Shown piece after piece: positions 36,185 to 49,820 of a stretch of 64,000 nucleotides of DNA; position 1 is the first letter of the stretch, and every line of letters starts with the position of its first letter. Below the pieces are notes generated by a model. It worked only from the letters and a program-made list of their open reading frames with translations. It did no database searches and was not told the origin of the DNA. The translations under genes and the position numbers were made by a program. Source of the stretch: Zychaea mexicana (Eukaryota > Mucoromycota > Mucoromycetes > Mucorales > Lichtheimiaceae); assembly GCF_025766255.1 (NCBI RefSeq), contig NW_026516718.1, positions 62,001-126,000 of the forward strand, read 5' to 3'.

Positions 36185-38585
36185 AAAGAAATGGGACGGA
36201 AGGAGTAGTGAATCGATCTGTAAATTGTTCTTCTATTTTTTTTATATCACACTCTATCTTTCGCTATCGCATAGTTTTTGTCTTCTTTTACAACGCGGGA
36301 AGATCATATATGTATACATATTTCACATCAGCAACATTACATTGAACATATAAATAAAATATATAAATACAGTATCTATTTGTTTTCTCTGTAGTCGTAA
36401 CACTTAGTATGCTATCCGTGCAAATGATGCTTTACTGGTTAGTTTTGAGAATCAAGAACTGTCGATCCCAAAGGCTGTTACCCCGCGTACACCTACTTGG
36501 CATGTTCGCTAGAAGATTTCAAAAAAAAAAGGACAAAGACAAAGGGGAGATCGACATCGATTAATTTCGGAATTGACCCTAATGAGGAGCAAAGGAGGAA
36601 AGGATTGTGCCACTGAACTACGTACAATGTTACTACATACTTACTGTATACATACAGAGCTTGCAGACTTGTTCTTTTTGGTAATAAATAATTTCGGGTT
36701 CCAGGAGGCAGTACATGCAGGACGCAACCTTCTCTCCTTTCCCGAAACCTAATATTCTGTTATATCTATAATATATACAGCGTATGCGTATGCGTGCGTG
36801 TAAAACGTACACACGTACGATAAAATTTGTAGAAGCAATTATTAGCTGTTACTGTGTATGCTACTGTAGCAGCAGCAGCAATAGTAATAGCTATGTACAG
36901 CACGATGTACTACGTACGCAAAGCAGGATAAGGTGAGAAAACATGTGTGAGAAATCAATCCAGGAATTGCACTGTATTGTACGACAAACATTATGTAGAC
37001 TTGACGGTGCCAATACTCTGTAATGTATTTATCATCTCGAACGTGGTGGAGCAGGATACAGGTTCAAAGCTTTTGAGGGTCTACTGGGTACTATATAATA
37101 CATTGTATAAATCAAACTAAAGGGTAGGAGATTTCCCCTTAGGAAAGAAACCTCTACTGCTGATAATCGGATGAGTAAAATGCAGTAAAATATGGAATTT
37201 TAATAGGTGGACGAGTACGTCGAAAGCTGCTGTATGCTGGATGCTTGCAGAATGGAAAGCAAAAAAGACCCGCGAATTGAAGTTTTTTGCAGCTTTATCT
37301 ATTTTGCTGGTTACTATATACAGCTTGTAACGCTACCGGTGAGATCGAATGCCATGATTTGACCAGCAGAAGAGGTGTGAAGAAACAATGTTTCGTAGGG
37401 ATCAAAAGTCATATCTCAATCGGATCAGCTCTACTACAACATCCAGTGCGCCGAAACATTGGGTTCATTGTTAGTTATCTAATATGTTGCACATACTGAT
37501 TTAGTTTGATCCTTTGCTAATTTACCATTGGTTTGTCGTGTGCTCAGTATTAAATTTATAGAGCACGAGCGCAGCACTTCTTCATATCGAATATAGGCAA
37601 ATGATTATAGAAGCAACCTTTGTAAAAAGTCAGTTTACAGAAAAGACACGTAAAAGGAGAACATGCTTCTTCTATTTAGACTATAATTAGCCTTCAAGTC
37701 TGTTCTTTGTTGAGATATGTTTCTTCTTTTTGCTCCTTGCCACATGGAGTCCTTGAACTTGCGAAAACAAAAGAGCTTTGATACTATGACTGCTGATCGA
37801 GATAATGAATATAAGCACTATGTTGAGCATGGTCATGCAGCGTATCATGATCGCAAGAAATACTGCTATAATTATCATCACTGATCTTATTACTCTATAT
37901 CACCTTGCACCTTCTCCCCCAGCCCAACCCAACACCCCACCCCCATCATATGCTATATTACTACTACAACCACTAATATAAACCAGATATGCGGGATCGG
38001 CAGTAAGGGTGGGGTGGGGCAAATGTACGGGTCAGGCGACATTCGAATAACAGAAAGGAAAAGGATATTGCTCGATACAGATGACCCCTTCTCCGTTGTA
38101 GCTCGGTGTAACAAACTATCGCATAGATGCGCTAGCGTGATGTATACTACGTATAAAAGCGCTATTATATACGTGTTAAGCGAGTTGCAAAGCTTTTCTT
38201 GTCGCTGAGATTAAGGAGAAATTGGAATTCGAGGAGGACAATGTTTAAGCGAGCAGAATAGTTGCCCGCGAAAAGGGATGTTTTGGGCCTGTTTTTAGCT
38301 CATGAGACACATTGGGTTTGTCGATGGCTTTTGTGTCACTTGGCATGCAGCCCAACAGTATTTGTGTGATTGTGATGGTGGCAGCGTATGGAGGGTGTGT
38401 GTTTTTTCTCTCTTCCTAGTCTTCGCTTTTCTTATTCTCGCTGTCTTGTTTGCTCTTACTGCCCTGTTCTTTCACTGTTTTCTCTCTTTTCCATTTCCTT
38501 TTTCTACTCAACTTAAAAAGAAAAGTTTCTTTTCTTCTCGTTTCCTACACAAAAGTAGCACTCAATCCGGGATCTTCTTAAACCA
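36185..38585. other. Gene-poor interval after VCX1
   Basis: 2.4 kb of A+T-rich DNA with purine/pyrimidine-skewed stretches and a C-rich patch at about 37915-37944. No intact gene, RNA gene or transposon recognised. Confidence 0.5.
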
Positions 38586-40383
38586 ATGTCACGAATCCCG
38601 TTAGATCTTGCCAAAGTGGGCAATAGCAACGGTAGCCGCAGTTGGGCCCTGAGCGATCACGATCATTCACCGCCAAACCAGCACAGTGGAGTTTTCGGGT
38701 CCGAGCAGGAACACGGCAGCGGCGAGCAAAAACAACAGCGACGCATGGATATTGACCGCGACGAGGCTGAAGCAGGATCAATTTTGATTTCTTTAGCCAG
38801 CTATTCGCCCCACTGTCGTTCTCAAGAAGCCAGAAGGCCTTCTTTGGTAAAGCCACAGAAAGAGAAACTTCCTTTCTTTCACTCTCAAATTCTACTAACG
38901 TGTTCTCACTCTTCATTGCATGTGCTTGCATATATATTATCAATGCAATAATACGATAGGATGAAAGTAGACGCCCTATGTCAATTCAAAGCTTGCTTGG
39001 TAAGCAATAACAAACAGAGGAAATTTCCTCAATAGATGCTTACTTATTATTCGAGCCATTCATCATTAAGCGAAATTAACCTTTATATCTCGGTATCTCA
39101 GATACAAAATCGGACCAACGTAATATTTCATCGACATCGAGCCATCAAGAGGTACACATTACAAGCAGTCAAAAAGAAAGATAATTTCGTATACAATTTT
39201 TCACCAGAGCTACTATGATAAAACAATTCAGGCTATTAGCTATGACCCAATGATGAGTATATCAGAGTATCGCCGAGATGAAATGCATACACGTGCCTCA
39301 GAACGATATGGTCCAAAAATCAATAGCGTGTAAGTTTTACCGTTCTTTAGGGCTGATTACTTGTCTAATTCTTCTATAAAAAGTACCAGCAAGCAAAAAA
39401 CTCTATTTCCACCATTTAATTCCCTCGAAAGGACAACATATTCGCAGGTAGCAGATCTTATATAGCGCAGAAAGTGGTTACACATGATACTGACATATTC
39501 ATGAAAATCATCCACAAAAAAAAGGCTACTGAGAACCTAGCGAAACAGCATCATCTAATAATGAGATCTTACCAAAGTCAGCCCATGACTGATCTCGAAA
39601 ATTATGATGACCCAAAGCAACATCCAAAGATAAAACGAAACGCTCTCCATGCGTATATCAGCTACATGATCTACACTGATTTGAGTAACCATCAGGTAAA
39701 TCTATTTCAACTTTTTTTGCTGTATTCACATAATTGCTTCAGCTCGAAAAAGGGAGCCATTGCTAATGATTGATAAAATGATTGAACCACAAGCCTTTTA
39801 ATGGAAAGCTCGCTACGCCAAAGGACACTCCCACAGGATTCGCAGTGGTCTTGAATAACAACAATAACAGCAATCATTCCTCGGATCGTTCAGCTTACCC
39901 GTTTCCCTCCAGGACGTTTCAAAAGGTAGTACTTAGATTCTGTTTTATTGCTTCATGTAGTACTCATAAGATACATTACTAAGCTGATATCTTTCTCTCT
40001 CTGTATGTGTGTTATCTATCCAAAAAAAGATGAGCAACATACTATCTAATGATGCCCAACGCACAGAAACAACATCTGTTTCGTCTCATCGACCTTTACC
40101 AACCTCAACCGGATCTATGCCTCTTTTATTCAATCAGGGCGGCAATAGGAATAATACCACGGCAGATGCTTCACACCACCATCAAGTCCCGCAAACTAGC
40201 AACAGTATCCTTCATAGACCTTTGACTGCATACTTGCGTACAGCAACATCGCAACAGCACACCGAGCGACATCAACAGCGCGAAGCTCCTCCTGTACCAT
40301 CGCCTGAAGATTTCAGACCACGCCCTTACGCATCCATGCCACTTTTGCCTGGTATGCCACCGAATCATGGAAGAAAGTTTTAA
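38586..40383 (+). CDS. Unknown disordered protein, multi-exon
   Basis: Family not recognised. Proposed exons: 38586-38846, 38960-38999, 39102-39151, 39232-39329, 39384-39447, 39471-39695, 39794-39925 and 40030-40383, about 407 residues; phases close. The gap between the fifth and sixth exon is only 23 nt, far below the 54-nt minimum seen elsewhere here, so the stretch 39300-39480 is unsure; an alternative acceptor at 39448 in another phase also reads into the same frame. The protein is polar, His/Asn/Gln/Ser-rich, with a short helical element (DEAEAGSILISLASY) and a conserved-looking core (KIKRNALHAYISYMIYTDLS). No signal peptide or membrane span. It ends 116 bp from the convergent POM152 stop. 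Confidence 0.5.
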
Positions 40384-40499
40384 AGAAAAAGTTGTATATG
40401 ATTTTTTTATACTTTAATGTGTAAATTGTATATATTTTTCTGGCAGGGCCAACTGTTTTATTATTTACATTGGAACGTTCGTGATTCATTGATAAGCTT

Positions 40500-43400
40500 T
40501 TACAATTGAGATTGAGGGCGAGGATAATGGCAGAATCGATCCTTGATTCTTGTTACCTAGTGACAAAGAAGGATGAAACACAAAGAGTCAGTTACCATAG
40601 TGCTGTTACTTCTTCCGTTTCCCAAATATAGAAAGGGGAAAAATTATCAGCGTCAACGTTACCTCAATGATTCCTTCTGTTGATGTATTAATGCTGTAGC
40701 GATGTCCCTCAACATTATGTACTGTATGGCTTTCAAGTACGTTTCCTTTGAAGAATCGTTTCTTGTTGCTATCCCAGATTGCTTCACTTCGTTGCCATTC
40801 AAAATCAAATGGCGGAACACCAACCAAATCTACATTGGCTTGAACCATATCCCCTGTACATTATAGATAAATTGGATATTATGAGTACCGACGAGTGATG
40901 TAGCAAATCACTGATAATGATGATGCCAAGGGGACTGTTTCTTTACCTTCGCGGATGTTTTCAATAATCTCCCTGCCGCCACTGACAAGTGATGATGGGA
41001 TCTCGTGGATGGACTTGGTCATATCCTTGGGGAAAGAGCGGCACTTGTTTCGCTGATCGCCCACGGAAACAATCGTAAGGTTACCAGGCTTATCTGCGAT
41101 CATGGTGAGTCTTGAAGTCTGCGATTTGACCTTTTCGTTACGACCGTTGAATTGGTATGCTATATCAAAATCGACGCACATATTAAGACAATTTGCTCCA
41201 GAACATGAGTATACCTCCATCTAAATCACTATCACTACAACTTACATATAGTGAATGGTCCAACGCCAGATAAGCTATACTCGAGAGTATCACCAACACA
41301 ATGCTCAGCACATGACTCAGCGGGCACGATAGTAGCAATATCTTGTGCTTCGATCGACAACACAGATTCGGGGCCGCTGGCTTCTGCACTGCATCCATTT
41401 CCATCTCTTACATTCAAAAGATGCAACTCGTAGTGTCCAGGGGTCGTCACTTCGTCGGTAAGCTCCAGCTTGAATTTGTTTGCGTTGATATCGTTGAACT
41501 GGATCGTTTTGCCATACTTTTCAGATTGATGCTTAAGACCGAGACGAACAGAGAATGGTGCCTGGCCCTTTAGTTCCAACCAAATTGCGCCAATGTCATC
41601 CGAGTCAAACGTGTCGCCAACGCATACAGTGCGTGCGTATCGGGACTTGGTAGGGAACTTGACGGATGGAATAGGATGAACATTTTGTTCCAGAACCAAA
41701 GGCGGTGAAAGCTTAAATGGATTGGTGTAGCGCTGATCTGCGATCTTATTGAAGCTGTACTTGTATTTGCCGCTTTCTTGCGTTCGTAAACCGATCCAGT
41801 TCTTGGTAAGACCCGAACGGATCTCGTCAGATCCGAGGAAGTTGGAGCTGCGTTGGCCAGTTGGGGTAAAATATTGATCATATGCGCAGTAATAAGGTCC
41901 ATGCCCTAAATAAAGACATAAAACATGATCATGTAAGCAAAATAGACTTGTCACAATTTTTAAAAGAAGCACAATTATGTCACATACCGGTGAACTGGAT
42001 ATCAATAGCATCGTTAACACCTTCACAGACAGCTTGTCGTTCAAAGACGCCATCAGCTCTTTGTGTGACCTGATCCTCCACAAACGACAGTTTCGGCTTA
42101 TCAATCCAGCGGACGGTGTATGTTGGAGGCAGAGCATCACCTTTACAAATAGAATCCTCGACACTGAGTAACTCGTATGTTCCCACTTTCTTGACCTCCA
42201 CTTGAGCATTAGGATCACGAAGCGACAGGCTTCGAACACCCTTGCCATCAGATTCAACGTTGCGATAGGTGATCTTCCAGGGTTCTTCACCAGTAAGACG
42301 CAATGGTAGTTTGGCGGTCTCTCCTTCTGCAACAAAAACGGTAGCGTTGCTGTCATCTTCTGTGTAAAAGAACACAGTAGGTCTATCGCGTCGTACATCA
42401 ATAATCACGTCTCGAGCCTCCAATTCCTTCTCGCACTCGTTTGCATCACGAATCTATTTACCGTTATTTATTGTTAGCATCATAAATTTTCTTTCTCTTT
42501 CTTCATCCACATAGTGTTAAACTTAATGATATAATAGCAAATGCGTTTACCTTGACCAGTGAAACAACGTGATGACCAGCGCTTTCCAAACGGGGGACCT
42601 TAATAGTGTACTGGTTCCCTTCAACAACATCCGAATACATTTGCTTTGCAAAAGTCCAGGTTAGCAAGAAAGGACCACTTCCACTAAGTGCCACATCCAG
42701 CTCAACGTCGTCGCCGATACAAGTGCGAATCGATTGCAAGGCCTTCATGTTGCCAGTGAACTTGGCGTCTGGTTGAGGATGTACGATCTGCTTGATGGAC
42801 TGAACATTTGTTTCACGGTTCTTGTAGTTGCGGTCATCCAGCGATAGAAATTCGTACGTGTATCCACTGACGGATAATGATTAATAGGTAAATTAATGTG
42901 TTTAAAAGGCGAAAATTACTATACATCTATTTCGATATGTAAGCTTACCCGCTAGAGGTAGGAAGGTAACTAAAGAGGAAGCGAGATCGGTCGACACGCT
43001 CTCTCTTTTTCTCCACCACAGTCTTTCGCTTTCCGTTGTTTTTGACAACCTGATATTCAAAAGTATAAGGAGGTGCACCTACAAACCAAAACAAAACAGT
43101 TGGGTTAATTATTAGAACAATGAATACCTTATCTCTCTCAGAAACTTTTAAAATACTATTCCCGTGCCAGCTGTCATTACCTTCAAATTCGACGGCAAAA
43201 CGCATGCCAACCTCGCTATCATCAGCACACTCTGACGGAACCGGAGTTGCATCAACGCGGATTAGCGGAGGAGGAGGCTGAACAACTTGGCAAGTAGATG
43301 GGAGCAGGACGTCACCACGACAGAATTTGTCCGATACACGAAGGAGCTTGTATTCGCCAGGAGCGTGAGCCTTCAAAGATGATTTGCTGTCGCTTATCTG

Positions 43401-45069
43401 TGTTGTCTTTAGCTTCGTCGTGCCCTCGTCGACTTCCGAAGTGTACTCATACTCCAATTTCCATGGGCTCGAGCCTTCTAGACTGAGAGGCAGGTTGGTA
43501 GAATCTTCGCCGATCAAGAGGTTGACAGGATCTGTGGCAGAACATTGGAACTGCACCTTTGGATGTCCGTGCACGATGAACTTATTCTTTACTGGATCAT
43601 TGATTTCCACGACGTTGCCAACACCATCAATAACTCGATTAATATAGTAGACGTGTTCACCTGACTCCTTGAACGACAGATCCAAATTCATTGTCAAATG
43701 TTCCGTAGCTGCCCAATTAAAATTGTCCTGATGGAACGCCGATGTGAAGAATGCTTGATCAACTTCGGATAATCCATCTTTCATGCGCGTCAAGGGCGAT
43801 TCAAAGTTCTCCGGTTGGATGCGATCCAATTTGAGCGATGATAGGCGCTTGTTGACATGCCGATTGTACTCCACTTTAAGCGGTGCCACACCAGAAACCT
43901 GAAGTTCGAGTGTTTCCTTGTCACCACTGCAGTAATCGGCCGTGCTGACTGGCGTAAATCGTGCTGTAGGACATACAAAGACATAGGCCAGTCTATTGTA
44001 GAATTGAACATGCAATCCATCTTTGCTGACAATTTCGTCCAGCTTGTAAGCGCCCGGTTCTCGTACTTTGATAACGTAGTATTCGAGTCCTTGCTTTCCG
44101 TGTCCAATCTCATTTGCGCGATGGATGTCCCGTCCAGAAAGTTCGAATACGGTGCTGGTTTTTGAGTCAAAATCATACCGAGAAAGAGAGATCGTGCTAG
44201 GAGTGGTGTTGTTCAGTACGACTGGTATATAGATGTTTTCTGTGCCGATATCGCGTTCCGGTATGCAGTAGGACTCGCCATCTGGATTTAATTTCGCAGT
44301 GCTAATATGATACCGTTGTCATGATATACATTAGTTGTTAATAAACCTAAATGTAATCATTCACTTGGTTTAAATTAATTGATAAAGTCTTACCCATAGG
44401 GCAAGATATGCACAGTATGGCGACCCAAGATATGCGAGGAGTTCTGAAGAATATCCTTGACATCGACCATTTTTCCTTTTGACACGCCCATTTGCTGGCT
44501 TTGGGATTCGCCTAGGATAAAAAGAGAAAAAAAATAGCTGTTAATGACAACGTGTCTTCGTGTACCTCATCAATAGCAAAACAGGTACAAACCCAAGATG
44601 ACTTTGAGGAGGAAACCAAAGAATGCAACCTAAAAGATTTCAAGATTACGATCTGTTTAGTTTTTCGCAGAGAACAGTGACACCAAATGCATATATATCT
44701 TACTGGTTGAAAGACAAAAAGAAACAGATCAAGAAAGAAGAAACCGGCGATGATCAGCATAGTTTTTAAAGAACTGAACTGTAACCAAGGGATCTGTACG
44801 ATCCAAAGAACCGCCATGTATAACGCATCGAGGATCCACCACCGTATAAAGATACCAGCGTATTCTTCGGGGTAAGAAGCCGCGAAATTAACTTGGAGTA
44901 GATCCGTAAGCTTGACAGTTTGTAATACAACAAAGATCGATAATGCATAGAGACGTTGTGTTGGGAATTCGATACTTGTAGACGGAATCAGAGCCCGCTG
45001 ATGGGCAACGAGGGTCGCTGAGGAAGCATTTTGGCTCCCTCCTCCTTCTGGTCTCTGGGAAGCCTGCAT
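40500..45069 (-). CDS. POM152: Pore membrane nucleoporin POM152
   Basis: A transmembrane nucleoporin of the fungal nuclear pore membrane ring. Eleven exons: 45069-44704, 44629-44593, 44511-44394, 44301-43181, 43078-42949, 42866-42551, 42453-41988, 41905-41246, 41159-40947, 40853-40663 and 40556-40500; 1,224 residues, all phases consistent, near yeast Pom152 (1,337). The N-terminus has three to four hydrophobic segments (LSIFVVLQTVKLTDLLQVNF, WILDALYMAVLWIVQIPWL, MLIIAGFFFLDLFLFVFQP). The long lumenal part is a series of Ig-like beta repeats with recurrent SGxxPF/APL-type strands and Cys pairs (for example FCRGDVLLPST, LSGSGPFLLTW, SLSGVGPFT). The last exon ends RIKDRFCHYPRPQSQL, typical of fungal Pom152. 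The start is the first ATG before the membrane segments. Confidence 0.95.
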
Positions 45070-47059
45070 CTGACGCGATTCCGTCAACAAAGAAAGAAAA
45101 TAAAGAGAGGAAGAAGCGAACAACCAGCAACTAAAGCAGGAAAGAAGAAAAGAGGTATTAAACGCGTGAATTCACCACTTGTAAAATATTTTCGAGTCAC
45201 GCTCAGCTACGGCATAATTACACATCCGCAATGAGCCTATACTAGCTGAAAGAACTAAGGAAATAAACACAAATTGGAAGATGATGTTTGGTCTCGCTGC
45301 TTCTATAGTAATGCCTAAGGCACTGTGAACATGCACACTAACCTTGGGATGGCCTTTGGGAACAGCATCACTAGCCAACCCAAGCGTCCGACAATATTGC
45401 GCATGTTCTCTTCCGTGATATTCCGAAGGCCTCTTGTGCCTTCATTGCAAAACTTGTTATTATCATATATTCTTTTTAAACAAAGAAAAAAGCGTATCAG
45501 TGGGAGAGTTTAAACGTGCAATCTATTATCTTTGCGTTTACAACCATATCTCGGGTTGGTATATACCATTTTTTCTCTACCAGCGATATCTTTTTCTGAT
45601 ATCTGCTGGATAGACTTGATCCAACAATAATCATTATAGAGCACATCGCATCAAACGAATCTTGGCATTTTGTGAGTCACTATCGAGGTTGTTCCTTCAA
45701 AAGATTCAAAAGATTCTATAAGGAAACCTCTCCCACTTTTCCCCTTTCAGTTTTCTTTATTTTTTGTATGAGCCAATAGGCCACTCAGGACACACGTACA
45801 GAGCAGTGAACTGTAGAAAAAGAGAGAAAAAGAGATGATACAAGACCCGAAGCAAATGAATATGCTAACCAGGTTGAGATGTGTTAGTGTTTGGAAGATG
45901 CAGAGCAAAACTTTAATTATAGTTATATATGTCGCGTTTGCTGATGATAGAACAGAGCTCAAGGTAGTTTCGTGCAACGTTATCGATGGGCACAAAGCAC
46001 ATAAGGTTGTCATCGCGCAGAAATATCACGAGAAACATATGTAGGTATAGTAATCATTTTAATCATTTTCATATTGTACATGTATAATAAAAACGAGAAT
46101 ATGGCAAAATGAATGACGTGGATGGTTATGCGCGACAGGATATCCGCGCAGTGTTAGTTCTAATTGTTAAAAACACTCGTCCAGTCGACGTCGGAAATGT
46201 ACTTTATAGATTAAGGGTTTATAGCCAGATTGAAGTCTTCCGTTTTCTTATCTTTTCCCTAGACTCTTTGTTGGATCCAGGCTTTACAGCGGCAAGTTTC
46301 TCTTTTTGGAACGGGTTTTCTATCTTTTAAGCGCATGTTTCGTCGCAACCTTAATAACGAACAATACAAGAAAACGTAAACTGTTATCGATCGTATTTGA
46401 TTCTGACAGTCGCTGGTTCGACTTCAAAATACGTCTGAGAACGGCGACTTTTGTGGAGTTGAAGACGGGAGAATAGGAATGAGAATTCAAGGTAACGAGG
46501 AAGAGGAAAAATCCAGAAGATAATTATCATTTGAAGAACGCTTCAACGATTTAGGAGACCGGCTTAATCCAGCTTGTGCCGACGTATAATTGACCCAGGC
46601 TCTCTGCGGCAATCTAGCGGTGGTTCATCATCAATCCAGTTGAACAAGCACTTTTGAATTGTATATTGCATAGTAGTACTTATTATTCTGTGGCATGCTC
46701 GACAGTATGTAATAGACCTTTTTTTATTGATTTGATAAGAAACCAAACGCCTGCTGACCTCTCAATTATTTGTATGTACACATGCAGCTACAGATAATAA
46801 TATTACACAATGCTTTTCATTTTTTATTCTTCTCTTGACACATATGTAGTTAGGATAGATCACATTTCGTCTTACTATACAAATTGGCGAAGTGATCTAG
46901 AATTTCGACTGTATTTTGGTCGTAAAAATATGCAGATACTGTAAAAAATGTTATATATGATAGCACTATAATAATACCTTTTATTGACATTTATCATACA
47001 TATTTGCCTAAGCTATAAGCTACAGTATAGAGTATATGTCTAAACCAATAAATACGTTT
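45070..47059. other. Gene-poor interval upstream of POM152
   Basis: About 2 kb of A+T-rich DNA including the POM152 promoter (a pyrimidine-rich sense-strand leader near 45080-45130). Short open frames on both strands show no conserved motif. Confidence 0.5.
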
Positions 47060-47820
47060 TTTATATGACTCGTTTAGGCTGACCAGGAGTGAGCCAGCAG
47101 ACCTTGTCCATAATGCTTTCTTCCTCAAAGATCTTGTGCAGCTCGCTGCTATTCTCTGCGAAATGCTCTCACGAATCAAAATAGATTGGCACCGGGGCAT
47201 TCGCACCGAGGTACAAGTTATCAGCATCTTTTCTGCCTATAGTAGTTTGAAGATCTTCTTTGAGCAACGGTGCTACTGATGCACCAAGATGATAGAAACG
47301 GATACATGAGCTTATCAAAACCAGTTCATCCAAAAGACCATGACTTCGGAAATGTACATGACATTGGGCTCAGTTGTGCCAAAGTTGGACATTTTCAGTA
47401 TAAAATCAGTGCATTCACCTTTGGGTACTCGCAGACATGAATTTCCTGTTACACTGAGAAACTTGGAGCCAATGGTTAGTGGCAATTGTTCCCAGGGTCA
47501 GATGCCGTGCACACCAAGTCCATGTTGCATGTTTTTTGCACCATTCATAATAGTATGTAGTCATTGTGCGCCGGGCCAGTAATCGTCAACATGGTCGGCA
47601 TAGCTCTTAAGAGGAAGGGCGTCAATGGGAGAAAGCTGGTTGAGCGCAGAACCTCCGGGACTTTTGAGAACAATGATACCATCAACATTTCTGAGTCGCC
47701 AACAGCGAAAATAGAGTCACCCGTCAGTAAGGTGAAGCCAACAATTTCGAGAAGCATGGTGACTGACAATTTGGGTCATCGTCAGTTGACTCTCGAAGCT
47801 TGAGATGGTTTACATAGTAG
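47060..47820 (-). pseudogene. Decayed protein-coding gene, unidentified
   Basis: Consecutive - strand blocks are strikingly protein-like but lie in different frames and carry stops. 47770-47580 reads VGFTLLTGDSIFAVGDSEML and ITGPAHNDYILL. 47460-47340 reads VTGNSCLRVPKGECTDFILK. 47296-47067 reads GASVAPLLKEDLQTTIGRKD and, after one in-frame stop, EHFAENSSELHKIFEEESIM. No splice sites unite them, so this is probably a degenerate gene copy. I cannot name the family; a domesticated mobile or viral origin is neither supported nor excluded. Confidence 0.4.
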
Positions 47821-49820
47821 TACGAGTGTGAGTGTATAATTAATGGCGCTATAAGTAAACGTGCTATTACATTTATGCAAGTTGAAACATAGCAATAATA
47901 TTGATCCTTATCAGGAAAAAAATCCAGAAAAAATAAGAGAATCTTTATGGTTTCGCTGGTTCTATGTTTGGTTTTTGATGTCAGAAACATATATTTCGTT
48001 CTTTTTCCATCCCCTTAGCAATTACATGCTCAGCTTGGTAGTTTACGGAGATTACTGAGCAATTGGTAAGCATTAAGTAAGCATAAAGTAAGCATTGAGT
48101 AAGCATTGAGTTGGGATTTCAGCTGCATTTTTCTATCCTAGTGTATTTAGAAAAATTATCCATATTTACTACCACGGTCTTATTATACCGAGCTTTTTTT
48201 ACCGCGATTTGTAGAATATTACATGCTTATAGATGAAACTAATAAAGCTCATGATGAGTTTCTTATCAATAGAAAGAAAAAGGTGGTGGGAGATACTCAT
48301 GAGATGTATATGTAGGTGTACGCGTGTGTTGATTAATAGATATAGCTGTATCATACTGATAAAAGTTCAGTTTTTATACTAAGACGATTTTCATCGAATA
48401 GGAATACGTTTTTATTAACGCATAAATAAGAGTTTTTTAAGTAACAATATCAGTAGCAGCGAAAGAATACAGTATCAAGCCATATGGAAAGAAACAAAAG
48501 CATGATAGATAATACCATTTTAGCACACTCTTATATGACACAAACACGTAGCCAATGCAGCAGATAGAGTCTCGCTTGTATATTTTTGGCTTGAATGGCA
48601 TAAGGGTGTTTATACCTCTATCGCTGCTCATCATGAGCTTTACAACTACGCCGTCGCTTCCTATCATGATGGCCAAAAATTTCGTTACCGCCTTCTAATA
48701 AAAAAGGCCGGCGAACCACTTTATTACAGCTTACGGCCTATTTAAGTATACATTCGTTCATGCGCAAAACATGAAGAACGGAGTCGCTGTTAAGCAGCTT
48801 GTTGACAGGGGACTCTTTTTCTTGCATAATACTCTATCTTAAATATAAATATTAAGGAGTGGTGGGGGGTTTTCATAAGCCAGGTAAGCCGCGAGCCAGT
48901 TCGTACCTAAGTCTTGCGTGCATAAGCAATGATTCGGTGATGACGAGCATTCAGGCGCGACTACAATGCTTTTGTGGTAAGTGTGGTAACAGGTATTAAT
49001 TATTTGCCAAGATCTTGGAAGTAAAACAAAGAAAGATAATGATCAAAACTTGTTTACATATTCTACAATCAAAAGAGGAGAAGAGAAATGTGTCTTAGAA
49101 GAAAGCAGCAGAAGGGAAGCCTCGGACGCTGGATCAATAACGGAAGAACGGCATCAGCCTTGGACGAGAAGAGTTGACCGACAAACTGAAGGGAGTCACC
49201 ACCCCAAGATCACTGGTATAAATTAATAGACCCCTCTCCGCATTCATTATTACTTGCCCCCATTCTGCTGAGAAATTGCTTCTGTGCGCTTCTTGGTGTA
49301 CTTCTTTTTGATTCTCGGATTGCACCCATCACTTTAATCGCTATATATATATATATTCTATACTATGACACAGCTAGTAAAAAAACTGTGTCATACCTCA
49401 ATTGCTGCATTTTCTTACTAACATTTATAAATTGTCATTAAATATCAGACATTACTGCATTAATAGAATGTGGGCTATGCGCGATAGTTATTTTTGTGAT
49501 GTATTGCTGTTTTCCGACTTCTTTGCAACTGGTCATACACTACAAATGCACCTCAGTACGCTCAGTTGTTCAGTGACGATGATGATATTGAATTCAAGTA
49601 AAATAAATGCAGAATGTGTATATCAGCGGGACGCTATGTGCAGTTTAGAAAAAGATATATAGTATACTGATGGCAACTATTGGTTTCTGTGTCTATTTGT
49701 TAAACAATTAAAAATGCTGGAAGCGGCGATTCCAACAATGTTTGTCAAGAAGCAAGTGCCGTTTCAATTTCGAAAACGCATTGGCATTGAAATCCAGCCT
49801 TTTTCTTCATTATTAAAAAC
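47821..49820. other. Gene-poor interval before BSD2
   Basis: A+T-rich DNA with an 11-nt tandem repeat at 48067-48110 and an AT run near 49344-49354. No gene recognised on either strand. Confidence 0.5.
48067..48110. repeat. Four tandem copies of an 11-nt unit
   Basis: TAAGCATTAAG, TAAGCATAAAG, TAAGCATTGAG and TAAGCATTGAG follow each other without spacers. A minisatellite; no associated gene. Confidence 0.9.

Noticed and set aside
41235..42401. 388-codon continuous - strand frame as one coding unit
   Set aside because: Only the part 41905-41246 is a POM152 exon; the upstream part reads through an intron and then a neighbouring exon in the wrong frame.
46380..46440. GGTTCGACTTC resembling a tRNA B box
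   Set aside because: No A box at the right distance and no cloverleaf can be drawn; not a tRNA gene.
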